Shown here in pieces: positions 25,457 through 34,292 of a stretch of DNA of 49,585 nucleotides. The position numbers were made by a program, and so were the translations under genes. The notes beneath the pieces were generated by a model that made no database searches, was not told the DNA's origin, and saw nothing but the letters and a program-made list of their open reading frames with translations. Each line of letters begins with the position of its first letter. Position 1 is the stretch's first letter. Origin of the DNA: Cereibacter ovatus (GTDB taxonomy: Bacteria; Pseudomonadota; Alphaproteobacteria; Rhodobacterales; Rhodobacteraceae). The stretch spans positions 1 to 49,585 of the forward strand of contig NZ_OAOQ01000023.1 in assembly GCF_900207575.1 (NCBI RefSeq), in the 5' to 3' direction.

Positions 25457-25915
25457 TCAATCCTGTTCTGCACGGGAACAGGACCGATCACCGACGACAT
25501 GAGCCCGCGGGGCCTCCGTCGCCACGCTCGATGCGTCGGCGCCGCAAGGCGGGGCGAGACATCCGCCATCCGGAATCGCGGAGCGCGCCACCACCTGCCG
25601 GAGGAGGGCGAATGGTCCCGCAGGCCCGAGTTTCGGCGCCTCGGCCATGATGCCGAGGATGCTGACGCCAGTCGCGCAGGCTTCGCGGCAGAAACCGATC
25701 GTCCGCCGGGTGCTGACGGCGTGGAGCAGGCCGTCGGTCAGAAGGATGCAGGCTCGATGCGGTGGACGCTCCAGCCACGGGGCCCACCGCGCCTTTGTTC
25801 GGTCGTTGAACGGACAGAGGTTGGGGAGCGGCGCGCCGCCATAGACCTTGGACATGATCCAGGTCTCCATGCCCAGCGGCTCAGACGCCTCCGCCATCAC
25901 CTGGGCGAGGAGCAC
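25457..25915 (-). pseudogene. Possible fragment of a VWA-domain protein
   Basis: A minus frame holds PHRACILLTDGLLHAV and, about 30 residues on, CATGVSILGIMAEAP, a spacing and hydrophobic pattern that recalls the central strands of von Willebrand A domains (LLTDG then GVxxLGI). The MIDAS start (DxSxS) is not found upstream and the downstream part looks non-coding. It lies between the TetR operator and the PAS gene in a scrambled zone. The identification is tentative; it may not be coding. Confidence 0.25.
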
Positions 25916-26062
25916 CGACTGGTCGCAGCCGTGGGGGCCGTGCCGGGAGGCCAGGCCGCAAAACTTAACGGTTTATTATGTCGCGTAAAATAGCGTCGCA
26001 GGAAGCCGTTGGAGCCAAGCAGATGAAATGCCGGCCCCCTGGCCGGCTCCTGAGGAATGCAC

Positions 26063-27328
26063 ATGTCCCTGCGCATCGTGGCCGAAGGGTCGGCCGAGAC
26101 GCCGCACGCAGAAACCCGGCAAGGCGAAGTTCCCTTCGGCTTCGACGAGATCTTCTTCTCGCGCACCGACGGGCGCGGCGTCATCCAGGCTGGCAACTCC
26201 GTCTTTCGCCGCGTCTCCGGATACGAGGGGTCGCGGCTCATCGGCGCTCCGCACCGGATCGTGCGCCATCCCGTCATGCCCAAGGCAGCTTTCCACCTGC
26301 TCTGGGAGCGCCTGCAGGCGGGTCGGGCCACCGGCGTCTACGTCTGCAACCGCGCGCTCGATGGTCGTGCCTACTGGGTCTTCGCGGCCGTCGTTCCGAT
26401 CCGGGACGGGTATTTGTCCGTGCGGATCAAGCCCAGCACGACATTCTTCGATCGCGCGAAGGCGCTCTATGCGGAGCTTCTGGCCGCCGAGGCCGACGGA
26501 CTCGCGCCCGCGGACGGGGCGGCGCGACTGAGGGCGCGGCTCGTGGCGGACGGATACTCCGGCTACAAGTCGTTTCAGGCGCAGGCTCTTGCGGCCGAGG
26601 TGACGGCGCGGGCGGGACAGACCTCCGGCTATGCACCCGATGTCGATCAGGCCGTGCGGGCGACGGAGGCCGCGGACGGCATCGAGGCGGAACTCACCGC
26701 GATGAGCGCCATCTTCCGCCGGGCGCTCCTCATCACGACGAACCTTCGAATCGTGGCCTCACAGATCGGAACCCGCGGCCGTGCCCTCGGCGCGATCGCA
26801 GACAACTACGCGCTGTTGTCCAACGAGATGATCCGGTGGATCAACCAGCGCATGGAGAATGCAAGCGGGCGTGCCTGTGGCATTGCGGGATCGGTGAGCG
26901 AGGATCTGTTCCTCAAGAGCGCCACGGCACTTCTCGACGAGATGTCGGACAATTACGCGAGGGACGACGAGGCCGGCCTCGGCGACCCGGAGGCCGAGCG
27001 TCTCCGGCTCTCGGAGGCGGCGGCACAATACCGGGTGCGTGCAGAGGCCTATCACGAGCGCGCACTGCGGGACGTTGCCGACCTTGAGGTTCATCTCGCC
27101 CAGATGCGCCACCACGTCAGCGCTCTCGACGCCATCCGCATGCAGTGCCGTGTGGAGGGCGCACATACGCGCGCGAACGACGGTGCCCTCGGGCAGATCG
27201 TCGGTCAACTCGACACCTTTCAGGACGAACTCGGCGAGCACCTCTCGCAGACGATGGCCCATGGGCGCCAGATCCAGGGTTCAGGCGTGGAAGCCCGCCA
27301 CGTCTGGCCGAGGGCCGACGTTCCATGA
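26063..27328 (+). CDS. Aer-like PAS domain protein, 3' end lost
   Basis: Residues ~20-125 form a PAS domain of the Aer type: EIFFSRTDGRGVIQAGNSVF, RRVSGYEGSRLIGAPHRIVRHPVMPKAAF read in parts, and WVFAAVVPIRDGYLSVRIKPS. The rest is helical and alanine-rich with no clear methyl-accepting signalling hairpin. Such proteins sense redox or oxygen through a flavin or heme and act in energy taxis. The ATG at 26063 follows GAGGA by six bases. Around 27285 the frame runs into sequence of a minus-strand IS5-type transposase, so the natural C-terminus is missing. A 252-base internal part (26817-27068) is duplicated at 29416. Confidence 0.65.
   Translation: MSLRIVAEGSAETPHAETRQGEVPFGFDEIFFSRTDGRGVIQAGNSVFRRVSGYEGSRLIGAPHRIVRHPVMPKAAFHLLWERLQAGRATGVYVCNRALDGRAYWVFAAVVPIRDGYLSVRIKPSTTFFDRAKALYAELLAAEADGLAPADGAARLRARLVADGYSGYKSFQAQALAAEVTARAGQTSGYAPDVDQAVRATEAADGIEAELTAMSAIFRRALLITTNLRIVASQIGTRGRALGAIADNYALLSNEMIRWINQRMENASGRACGIAGSVSEDLFLKSATALLDEMSDNYARDDEAGLGDPEAERLRLSEAAAQYRVRAEAYHERALRDVADLEVHLAQMRHHVSALDAIRMQCRVEGAHTRANDGALGQIVGQLDTFQDELGEHLSQTMAHGRQIQGSGVEARHVWPRADVP
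26817..27068 (+). repeat. 252-bp perfect direct repeat, copy 1 (inside the PAS gene)
   Basis: Identical by reading to 29416-29667, same strand, 2,599 bases apart. This copy is in its natural reading frame within the PAS gene. Confidence 0.92.
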
Positions 27329-27855
27329 CCTCGGTCGGCACCACGAAGCCGTGCCGGTTCTCCATCAAGATATGCCCCATGAGGCACAGCACCGCGCCGG
27401 CCCCGGGAGACTTCTTGTTGAGCTGCGCCTCCGGATCCGTGACCGAGGCGAGGGTGGCGTTGGAACGCTTCTTGCCCCGGAAGCCGATCTCGGAATTTCG
27501 GGTTCGGGGTTCCTGCGGGGACATCGGGGCGGTCGGACTTGATCTCGGCGGGTTCAGCGCTGGCGGGGGCAGAGGGGCTGGCGGATCGTCGGGACCGTCG
27601 CCGGGCTCTGCCGCCTTCTCCGGCTTCGGCTGAAAGCTCTTCATCGACGCACAGGCTTTGATGAGCGTGCCGTCGACCGAGAAGTGCTCGTCCGACAGGA
27701 GCGGCGCGATCTCGCGATGGGCGGGTATGGCGGACAGGAACGTCCGCGCGATGTCCGTCGTCAGCAGCCGGTCGTGGTTCTTGCTGAACGCGGTCGGGAC
27801 CCACACGGCATCATCGATGGGGCGCAGGGCCGGCGCCAATGGCGCAAGGTCCATC
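27300..27855 (-). pseudogene. IS5/IS1182-type transposase fragment
   Basis: The minus frame reads IDDAVWVPTAFSKNHDRLLTT in part, then HFSVDGTLIKACASMKSF, GKKRSNATLASVTDPEAQL and LMGHILMENRHGF, all standard landmarks of this DDE transposase group including the first catalytic D in VDGT. Both ends are lost: sequence before about 27855 belongs to another gene fragment and after the ENRHGF motif the match fades near the truncated PAS gene. No terminal repeats were found. Inactive remnant. Confidence 0.75.
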
Positions 27856-27856
27856 T

Positions 27857-28021
27857 GGCCATGGATGCCGCCACTTCCGACAGGCCCACGCTCTCGAGCG
27901 CGCGGGCGAGCAGGTAGTGCGAGACGGAATATTCCACCAGATTCACCGGCCGCCCCGCGATTTCGGCCAACCGTGTCGCCGGTGTGGGTGCGAAATCCTC
28001 AAGGCCAGTAAGGCGAGCCAC
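27857..28021 (-). pseudogene. Fragment of an ABC transporter substrate-binding protein (NMT1/TauA-like)
   Basis: The minus frame contains IAGRPVNLVEYSVSHYLLAR and ALESVGLSE, resembling the VNLVELSVSHYLLARALE segment of taurine/nitrate/urea-type periplasmic binding proteins. It joins transposase sequence directly at 27857, so only about 55 residues remain. The rest of the gene and its transporter partners are absent. Confidence 0.5.
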
Positions 28022-28065
28022 GTCATTCTGGCGATGCCGTGATGCTTCGGAAAAGGACGAACCCC

Positions 28066-28830
28066 GTGAACTTTCGCCTGAACTCCCTGCGCGCGGCGCT
28101 CGCCGCGACCCTTGCCGCGGCGCTTCTGGCCGCCCCCGCCCGTGCGGGCGAGACGCTGGCCGCCGTCGCCGCCAATTTCACCGAGCCCGCGGCCGAGCTC
28201 GCCGCGGCCTTCACCGCGGCCACCGGCCACACCGTCACCTTCAGCTTCGGCCCCGCGGGGCAGTTCTACACCCAGATCGCGCAGGGCGCCCCGTTCGAGG
28301 TGTTTCTCTCGGCCGATCAGGCGCGCCCGGAGAAGGCCGAGGCCGAGGGGTTCGCCGTTCCCGGCACCCGCTTCACCTATGCGATCGGCACGCTCGTGTT
28401 GTGGAGCGCCGACCCCGCGCTGATCGACGGCACCGAGGCGGTGCTGCGCCGCCCCGACCTCGCCCATGTCGCCATCGCCGATCCCGCCGCCGCCCCCTAC
28501 GGCGCCGCCGCGGTCGAGACGATGCAGGCGCTGGGGCTGTACGACAGCCTCGAGCCGAAACTGGTGACCGGCAAGAGCATCAGTCAGGCGCATCAGTTCG
28601 TGGCTACCGGAAATGCGCCCGTGGGGTTTGTCGCCCTCAGCCAGGTGATTGCGGAGGACAAGGGCTCGCGCTGGCTGGTGCCGCCCGAGCTTCACGCCCC
28701 GATCCGGCAGGATGCCGTGTTGCTGAAGACGGGCGAGACGAGCGAGGCCGCCCGCGCCTTTCTTGACTTCCTGCGGACGCCCGAGGCGCGCGCGATCATC
28801 GAACGCTACGGCTACGCACTCGAGGACTGA
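28066..28830 (+). CDS. modA: Molybdate ABC transporter substrate-binding protein
   Basis: The 254-residue protein captures molybdate in the periplasm for the ModBC transporter. A signal peptide (LRAALAATLAAALLAAPARAG) is followed by AVAANFTEPAAELAAAF, FGPAGQFYTQIAQGAPFEVFLSAD and the GKSISQAHQFVATGNAPVGFVALSQ segment, all ModA landmarks. The GTG at 28066 is preferred over the in-frame GTG/ATG at 28039-28042 because AAAAGGACG lies before it and the signal peptide then has normal length. modB starts three bases after the stop. The promoter region was probably replaced, since a foreign gene fragment abuts at 28021. Confidence 0.9.
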   Translation: MNFRLNSLRAALAATLAAALLAAPARAGETLAAVAANFTEPAAELAAAFTAATGHTVTFSFGPAGQFYTQIAQGAPFEVFLSADQARPEKAEAEGFAVPGTRFTYAIGTLVLWSADPALIDGTEAVLRRPDLAHVAIADPAAAPYGAAAVETMQALGLYDSLEPKLVTGKSISQAHQFVATGNAPVGFVALSQVIAEDKGSRWLVPPELHAPIRQDAVLLKTGETSEAARAFLDFLRTPEARAIIERYGYALED

Positions 28831-28833
28831 CCC

Positions 28834-29430
28834 ATGACGGAGACAGCACCGCTGTTCGACGCGGCCATGATCGAGACGATCTGGCTCACGCTGAAGCTGG
28901 CCGTGATCTCGACGGCGGTGCTGCTGCTGGTCGGCACGCCGCTGGCCTGGTGGCTGTCGCGGGCCGGCGGTCTCTGGAAGGAGATCGTGGCCACCCTCGT
29001 GGCCCTCCCCATCGTGCTGCCGCCCACCGTGCTCGGCTTCTACCTGCTGATCGCGATGGGGCCGGCCTCGCCGCTGACCGCGCTGCTGGGGCGCAAGCTG
29101 TCCTTCACCTTCGAGGGGCTGGTGGTGGGATCGGTGATCTACTCGCTGCCCTTCGTGGTCAACCCGATCCGCAACGCCTTCGAGGCGATGGGGTCGCGCC
29201 CGATGGAGGTGGCGGCGACGCTGCGGGCCTCGCCGCTCGATGCCTTCTTCACCGTGGCGCTGCCGCTGGCGCTGCCGGGGATCTTCACCGGGGCGATCCT
29301 CGGCTTTGCCCATACGGTGGGCGAGTTCGGCGTGGTGCTGATGATCGGCGGCGGCATTCCGGGCCAGACCAAGGTGCTGTCGGTGCAGATCTTCGACTAT
29401 GTCGAGACGCTGCAATGTCCAACGAGATGA
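28834..29430 (+). CDS. modB: Molybdate ABC transporter permease, 3'-truncated
   Basis: The 198-residue frame is a ModB permease: [35 protein letters not shown], and the EAA-type loop [21 protein letters not shown] followed by [21 protein letters not shown]. It ends abruptly after [10 protein letters not shown], where a 252-base piece of the PAS gene begins; only four foreign residues are added before a stop. A complete ModB has about 225-230 residues, so the last transmembrane helix is lost. modC, normally next, is absent. The transporter encoded here is therefore probably non-functional. Confidence 0.85.
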   Translation: MTETAPLFDAAMIETIWLTLKLAVISTAVLLLVGTPLAWWLSRAGGLWKEIVATLVALPIVLPPTVLGFYLLIAMGPASPLTALLGRKLSFTFEGLVVGSVIYSLPFVVNPIRNAFEAMGSRPMEVAATLRASPLDAFFTVALPLALPGIFTGAILGFAHTVGEFGVVLMIGGGIPGQTKVLSVQIFDYVETLQCPTR

Positions 29431-29667
29431 TCCGGTGGATCAACCAGCGCATGGAGAATGCAAGCGGGCGTGCCTGTGGCATTGCGGGATCGGTGAGCGA
29501 GGATCTGTTCCTCAAGAGCGCCACGGCACTTCTCGACGAGATGTCGGACAATTACGCGAGGGACGACGAGGCCGGCCTCGGCGACCCGGAGGCCGAGCGT
29601 CTCCGGCTCTCGGAGGCGGCGGCACAATACCGGGTGCGTGCAGAGGCCTATCACGAGCGCGCACTGC
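29416..29667 (+). repeat. 252-bp perfect direct repeat, copy 2 (fused into modB)
   Basis: Same sequence as 26817-27068. Its left end interrupts modB and its right end joins unrelated DNA at 29668. The shared segment begins and ends without any obvious terminal repeat, so it is not itself an insertion sequence. Confidence 0.92.
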
Positions 29668-29913
29668 CCCAGCCGGACGAACCAGCGGTGTCAATCGGCC
29701 CTTTGACAGCGGGGTTGGGTCAAGCCTGTTTTTCTGTCCGTGCCGGTGGCATGGTTCTTTCCGAGGTCATGACCTCATGCTGATGTCCGGGCCGGGCACC
29801 TCAACGTTTCGAACGACGTCCGCTGGGCGTCAGCCTATTGAACGATGTCACCGCGACACCGTCCCGGTGGGACATCACAGGCCCGGTATCAGCTCCGCGA
29901 TCTCAGCGGCCGC
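29668..29913. other. Non-coding junction sequence, possibly an IS end
   Basis: No gene seen. Repeated GTCAA/TTGAC words (for example TGTCAATCGGCC near 29688 and TTGGGTCAAGCC near 29713) recall multiple terminal repeats of IS21-type elements, but no istA/istB is present. A GTCCC/GGGAC hairpin lies at about 29861-29873. Confidence 0.3.
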
Positions 29914-30056
29914 TCACGCGGCGGTCTTCGCGGTCTCCCATTCAAAGACGGTGCCGTCGGTCCAGATGCAGTGCAGGATGACGGCCAGCTTTCGGGCGAC
30001 CGCGACCTGCGCCTTCTTCGTGCCCACCCGCTTCGCGAGGCGGACGCCGCACGCAG
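29914..30056 (-). pseudogene. IS110/IS116/IS902-type transposase, C-terminal remnant
   Basis: The minus frame reads [20 protein letters not shown], then [11 protein letters not shown] and a stop at 29914. The [10 protein letters not shown]...WxDGT ending is typical of IS116/IS110/IS902 transposases. It differs from the IS110 remnant at 20967, so it is a second, independent element. The remainder is missing. Confidence 0.55.
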
Positions 30057-30121
30057 GTCAAAGGCTCTGCGGGCCATCACCCGGACGGATCGCGACCTGA
30101 AGCAGGCCGACGGGAAAAGGA

Positions 30122-30598
30122 CTATTCCTGCGCCTCATCCCGGTACTTCCTGACGATCTTTCCCAGAATGACCAGGACTTCATCCCGGAAGCCCCGGCGC
30201 AAATCTGCCTCGAGCTCCCGGTCTACCCTCGTCAACAGGCCCGAGGCCGCGAGGATGGAAAGGGCGGTGCATCCGGAATTGTGAAGAGCCAGATACTTCG
30301 CCCGCTCGACCGGCCGGTCGTGAAACCACTTCAGGGCAAGCTGTCCCGGAACCGGCATCCGGTACAGGACGTAGTGGGCGAAGGACTGCCTCTCCCATTC
30401 CAGGTTTCGGACATGAAGCAGGATCCGGCGCGCGCGAGCAATGGCCGGGCGACCATGTTCCTCGAGCCAGGACGGAACATCCCCCCCCTCCACGGGGGAA
30501 GGCACCGACCGGATCACGCAACCGGACAAGGATGTGACGCGGGAGCCTTCGGTTGCCTCGGTCGTGAAGGCCGGGATACAGTCAACGCCCTGGTCCAT
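30122..30598 (-). CDS. Hypothetical protein
   Basis: A 158-residue product I do not recognise. The C-terminal two thirds look genuinely coding: charged helices such as PAIARARRILLHVRNLEWER, FAHYVLYRMPVPGQLALKWF and VDRELEADLRRGFRDEVLVI. No membrane segment or metal motif. The start at 30598 follows GGAAG; the frame is open to 30760 but that part overlaps IS debris. It is flanked by IS remnants on both sides, consistent with accessory cargo. Confidence 0.4.
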   Translation of the reverse strand: MDQGVDCIPAFTTEATEGSRVTSLSGCVIRSVPSPVEGGDVPSWLEEHGRPAIARARRILLHVRNLEWERQSFAHYVLYRMPVPGQLALKWFHDRPVERAKYLALHNSGCTALSILAASGLLTRVDRELEADLRRGFRDEVLVILGKIVRKYRDEAQE

Positions 30599-30783
30599 GT
30601 TCAGCTTCCGCTCCCCGAAACCGCGGCGCGGCGCTGCCCCGGGATGTGCGGCGATTGCTTCGGAAAGAAGACCATGTCCATGCAACTTTACCATCCATCC
30701 CGGGTGGTTGACGGGTTCGGACGAGACTCGCACCGGTAGTGCGAATCCAGAAGCGCGCAAAAGCGGCGCCAGATGATCTTAGG

Positions 30784-31089
30784 ATGCCTCAAGCTGGCGT
30801 TCTGCAACAACGCCCCCTGCGCGCCACCCGGCACTTCGGCCGAGCGCTCTGGAAACGATGGACAGGATACCACGCCCGCAGCCGGATCGAGGCGAAGATG
30901 CGATGCCTCAAGGCCTTCGGCGAACGCATCATGGCGCGGGACCCCGACCGCCAGACCGCAGAAATCCACATCCGCGTCGCGCTCATCAACCGCTTCAACG
31001 CCCTCGGCACCGCCGAGATCGTCCGCGTCGCCTGACGTCCGGGGGGAAAGGGGGCGCTATGCCTCAAGCTGGCGTTCTGCAACAACGCC
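30784..31089 (+). mobile_element. IS5 family (IS903-like) remnant: two right ends and a transposase C-terminus
   Basis: A transposase C-terminus (SRIEAKMRCLKAFGERI, then IHIRVALINRFNALGT, stop 31035) is followed by a right end finishing GTTCTGCAACAACGCC at 31089; the minus-strand tip GGCGTTGTTGCAGAAC resembles IS903-group ends. The same 31 bases occur at 30784-30814 and 31059-31089 in the same orientation, so this is a nested remnant of two copies. No intact transposase. Confidence 0.7.
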
Positions 31090-31187
31090 CGGCGCACCGG
31101 CAAAGCCGGAAATGGCCCATGCCTTTTGCACGCCGGTCCTGACACGGCAGGCCGGGCAGGCAGCGGGGGTCAGGCGGTTTCCCGCCT

Positions 31188-31721
31188 TCAGTGCTTGCTC
31201 TTGGCCGCGATCCAGTCCATCGCCGCCAGCAGCACGCCCGAGACCACGAAGGTCAGGTGAATGATGACCAGCCAGCGCAGATGCGGTTCGGAAAACGCGC
31301 TCTCGATGCCCGGCTCACCGATCTCCATGAACCGTTTGAGCAGATGAATCCCCGAGATCGCCACGATCGAGGCGATCAGTTTCAGCTTCAGCCCCGAGAA
31401 ATTCACCGTGCCCATCCATTCCGGCCGCTCGGCGCCGTCGTCGATATCCATCTTCGAGACGAAGGATTCATAGCCCGAGAACAGCACGATCAGCAGCAGG
31501 TTCCCCGCCAGCGTCAGGTCCACCAGCGTCAGCACCGCCAGGATCGCATCCTCGGAGGACATGGTGAAGGTCTGGGGCGCATAGTAAAGCACCTCGCGGG
31601 CGAAGACGACGACCAGCATCGCCAGCGACACGACCAGCCCCAGATACATCGGTGCCATCAACCAGCGCGACGCGAACAGCCCGCGTTCGAAGTTCCGTTC
31701 CACCATGCGTTTTCCCGTCAT
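31188..31721 (-). CDS. UPF0114 / YqhA family inner-membrane protein
   Basis: The 177-residue product has the family pattern: an N-terminal ERNFERGLFASRWLMAP segment, transmembrane helices LGLVVSLAMLVVVFAREVLYY and LVDLTLAGNLLLIVLFSGY, then FSGLKLKLIASIVAISGIHLLKRFM and a last helix. Function is unknown. Start at 31721; 31706 is an alternative giving MVERNFERG. It lies 59 bases downstream of the CNNM gene in the same direction and may be co-transcribed. Confidence 0.88.
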   Translation of the reverse strand: MTGKRMVERNFERGLFASRWLMAPMYLGLVVSLAMLVVVFAREVLYYAPQTFTMSSEDAILAVLTLVDLTLAGNLLLIVLFSGYESFVSKMDIDDGAERPEWMGTVNFSGLKLKLIASIVAISGIHLLKRFMEIGEPGIESAFSEPHLRWLVIIHLTFVVSGVLLAAMDWIAAKSKH

Positions 31722-31780
31722 CCCGCACCTGTTCCCTTGTCCCTGCGACGGCCCCCACTTGGGCGTGCGGGGGCCGGCTG

Positions 31781-33085
31781 TCAACGGTCGCCCTGCCGGT
31801 GCAGCAGCGCCGCAGGCATCCGCGACACCAGCAGTTTGTCGATGCGGCGCCCGTCAAGGTCGAGCACCTCGATCTTCCAGCCGCTGAGGCGGAAGCTGTC
31901 GCCCACCACCGGGATCCGCCCCAGCGTCTCGAGCACGAGACCGGCCGCCGTGGCATGATCGCGCGGCTCGGGCAGGCGCAGCGACAAAAGCTCGGCGAAT
32001 TCGTCCACCGGCATCCAGCCCGCGACCAGCATCGAGCCGTCGGACCGTGTCACCACGACGGGTTCTTCCGTCACCTCGCCGCCAAAGGCGCCGGTGATGA
32101 TCTCAAGCAGGTCAAGCGGGGTGACGATCCCCTCGAAGGTGCCATATTCGTCATAGACCAGCACCATGTGCGAGGGCGTGGCCCGCAACCTTTCGATCAC
32201 CTCGATCGCGCCCTGATTCTCGTGGACCACCGGCGCGTCCTGCACCAGAGCGCGCAGGTCGAAGCCTTCGTCGGCCGGTGCATTGGCGATGTCGCGGGCC
32301 GCGACCACGCCGATGATGTCGTCGGGGCCACCGTCGCGCACCGGCAGGCGCGACCGGCGCGAGGCGCCAAGAAGGCGCATCGCCTCGGGGCGGGTGCTGT
32401 CGGCATCCAGCACCTCGACCTCGTGACGCGGGGTCATCAGGCCGCGCGCGGTGCGGTCGGCCATCCGCATCACCCCCGAGATCATCCGGCTTTCCGACGC
32501 ATGCATCGCCCCCGAGGCTTCGGCCTCGGAAACCAGTAGGCGCACCTCGTCGTCGGTCACCGTCCGGGTGGTCGCGCCGCCCTGCCCCAGCAGGCGCAAC
32601 ACCCCCCGCCCCGAGCGGTCGAGCAGCCAGACCAGCGGCGCCGCCACCGTCGCGATCGCGCGCATGATCGGCGCGACCCGGCAGGCGACCCGTTCGGGGG
32701 CGCGCAGGGCGATCTGCTTCGGCACCAGTTCGCCCACGATCAGCGACAGATAGGTGATGGCCACGACGACAACGCCCACACCCAGCGACTGGGCCAGCGC
32801 CACGGGCAGCCCGGCCCCGGCAAGGCTGGCCGCCAGCCGGCTGCCCAGCGTGGCCCCCGAAAAGGCCCCCGACAGCACACCCACCAGCGTGATGCCGATC
32901 TGCACGCTGGACAGGAACCGGCCCGGCTCGGCGGCCAGCCTGATCGCGGTGGCGGCCCCCGGCACATGCTGGTCGGCCAGCAGTTTCAGTCGCGCCGGCC
33001 GGGCCGAGACGATGGCCAGTTCCGACATGGCCAGCAGGCCGTTGATCAGGGTCAGAAGCAGGACGATGGCAATTTCAATATACAT
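31781..33085 (-). CDS. CNNM/HlyC-CorC family protein (DUF21 + CBS pair + CorC_HlyC)
   Basis: The 434-residue protein starts with a DUF21 transmembrane domain (MYIEIAIVLLLTLINGLLAM, SVQIGITLVGVLSGAFSG, SLIVGELVPKQIALRAPE), continues with two CBS domains (TARGLMTPRHEVEVLD; APVVHENQGAIEVIERL) and ends with a CorC_HlyC transporter-associated domain (FRLSGWKIEVLDLDGRRI). Relatives are linked to magnesium or cobalt efflux; the annotation 'hemolysin' is historical. The start at 33085 is where the DUF21 domain begins; the frame is open to 33253 but that part overlaps the divergent gene's promoter. Confidence 0.88.
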   Translation of the reverse strand: MYIEIAIVLLLTLINGLLAMSELAIVSARPARLKLLADQHVPGAATAIRLAAEPGRFLSSVQIGITLVGVLSGAFSGATLGSRLAASLAGAGLPVALAQSLGVGVVVVAITYLSLIVGELVPKQIALRAPERVACRVAPIMRAIATVAAPLVWLLDRSGRGVLRLLGQGGATTRTVTDDEVRLLVSEAEASGAMHASESRMISGVMRMADRTARGLMTPRHEVEVLDADSTRPEAMRLLGASRRSRLPVRDGGPDDIIGVVAARDIANAPADEGFDLRALVQDAPVVHENQGAIEVIERLRATPSHMVLVYDEYGTFEGIVTPLDLLEIITGAFGGEVTEEPVVVTRSDGSMLVAGWMPVDEFAELLSLRLPEPRDHATAAGLVLETLGRIPVVGDSFRLSGWKIEVLDLDGRRIDKLLVSRMPAALLHRQGDR

Positions 33086-33251
33086 GGGTCTGTTTTGCCC
33101 GTTTGGCGGTGGCATGTCCATTATCCGGGCGGGGCGTGCCGGTTTCGCATCCGGCGGACGGAAGGACGCAGGCCCTTCCCCCCGGCGCCGGGATCGGCCA
33201 GAACCGTTGCGGCGCCCGGACCCTGCGTCCGACAGCAAAGGGATCCGGTTC

Positions 33252-33548
33252 ATGACGTTGCAAGCCCTCTGGCGTGGCGATCTTCCCCTTGGTCAGGCGT
33301 TCTGGAGCCATGCGATCCTGTATTCCGGTCTGGCCAGCCTGACCGCGACCGTCACGGCGTTTGCGCTGATCGCAGCCGAAGCCCCGACGGCCCTTGCGGC
33401 CACGGTCTATTTCCTGCCGACCCCCTATATCCTTGTGACGCTTGTCGGCGTCTGGCGCAGCGCGGCCCGCGACCCCGGCCCCGAGGCCCGTGCCCTTGCG
33501 GCCAAACTGGCGGCCCTGCTGTGGGCCGTCGCGATGATCCTGATCTGA
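33252..33548 (+). CDS. Small membrane protein, function unknown
   Basis: A 98-residue product with three hydrophobic segments (AILYSGLASLTATVTAFALI, ATVYFLPTPYILVTLVGVW, LAAKLAALLWAVAMILI). No family recognised. AAAGGGATC precedes the ATG. It is divergent from the CNNM gene and convergent with the membrane protein at 33612, with a hairpin between. Confidence 0.6.
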   Translation: MTLQALWRGDLPLGQAFWSHAILYSGLASLTATVTAFALIAAEAPTALAATVYFLPTPYILVTLVGVWRSAARDPGPEARALAAKLAALLWAVAMILI

Positions 33549-33597
33549 CGGCGGGCGGCGGCCCTGTGGCTGGCCCCCGGCACTTATTGGCGCCGCC

Positions 33598-33623
33598 GCG
33601 CCCCGGCCTTGCTACCGGGGCGC
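33598..33623. terminator. GC-rich hairpin between convergent genes
   Basis: GCGCCCCGG at 33598-33606 and CCGGGGCGC at 33615-33623 pair perfectly with an 8-base loop. The loop contains the stop codon of the minus-strand gene. Confidence 0.55.
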
Positions 33624-34292
33624 GCGGGTTTGCAGAACGGCAAGGGCGGCGATCGCCGCGATCACCAGGGCTTCGCCGCCATCCTCAGCCCAGGCAAGAA
33701 TCAGTCTGAGTGGCCAGTAGGTGACAGCCGAATGCAGCATGTCGACCACGACGGCAAAGAAGACAAGCATCCCGAACAGCAGACCGTACAGGATGAAGAT
33801 CGCGCCGTCCCGGGCCGTCATCCCCTTCAGCCCCCAGCCCAGAAGCGGCAGCATCCCAAGCCCCGCCAGCCCCCAGGCCAGCAACTCGCCCAGATCCTGA
33901 TTGCGCAGCCCGCCCCAGGGTTGCAGATCAAGCGCCCCCACCAGAAGCGCGCCGACAGTCTCGTGATAGCTGAACGCATCGTCCAGCAGCACGAAGCCGA
34001 ACAGGACCGACAGGACCAGAAACGCCCGCAGGCCGGTTCGCCGGAACAGCAGCCCGGTCAGAACCGAGGCCAGAAGCGTCTGGCCATACATGAGGATTTC
34101 GGGCACCGAGCGGTCCAGGCCCAGCGAAAACCAATTCAGCCCAAGGTCATGGACACCAAGACGATGCAGGATGTCCATCGCGACGGCAATCGCGATGCAA
34201 CGATGCCCCGAAAAGGGCGGCGGTCGCCTGCCTCGCCCGAAGGTCGTGGTGCAGAACGCCGACGACGATACGGAATTCGCGATCCAAGGCAA
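33612..34292 (-). CDS. Integral membrane protein, function unknown
   Basis: About six hydrophobic helices are visible from MYGQTLLASVLTGLLF onward, with acidic/histidine residues in VLLDDAFSYHETVGALL. No family recognised with certainty. The N-terminus is unclear: the frame opens at a TTG at 34292, with an ATG at 34178 (MDILHRLG) that lacks a ribosome site; the real start may be either. The gene stands alone. Confidence 0.5.
   Translation of the reverse strand: MPWIANSVSSSAFCTTTFGRGRRPPPFSGHRCIAIAVAMDILHRLGVHDLGLNWFSLGLDRSVPEILMYGQTLLASVLTGLLFRRTGLRAFLVLSVLFGFVLLDDAFSYHETVGALLVGALDLQPWGGLRNQDLGELLAWGLAGLGMLPLLGWGLKGMTARDGAIFILYGLLFGMLVFFAVVVDMLHSAVTYWPLRLILAWAEDGGEALVIAAIAALAVLQTRAPR

Noticed and set aside
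27943-29415. 490-codon minus-strand open frame opposite modA and modB
   Set aside because: Antisense shadow; low-complexity composition rich in Gln, His, Arg and Gly.
26817-29667. Template/variable repeat pair of a diversity-generating retroelement
   Set aside because: The two copies are identical with no adenine-specific changes, and no reverse transcriptase gene is present.
29660-29720. IS21 element end
   Set aside because: GTCAA-type words are suggestive, but there is no istA/istB sequence and no paired end, so only a note was kept.
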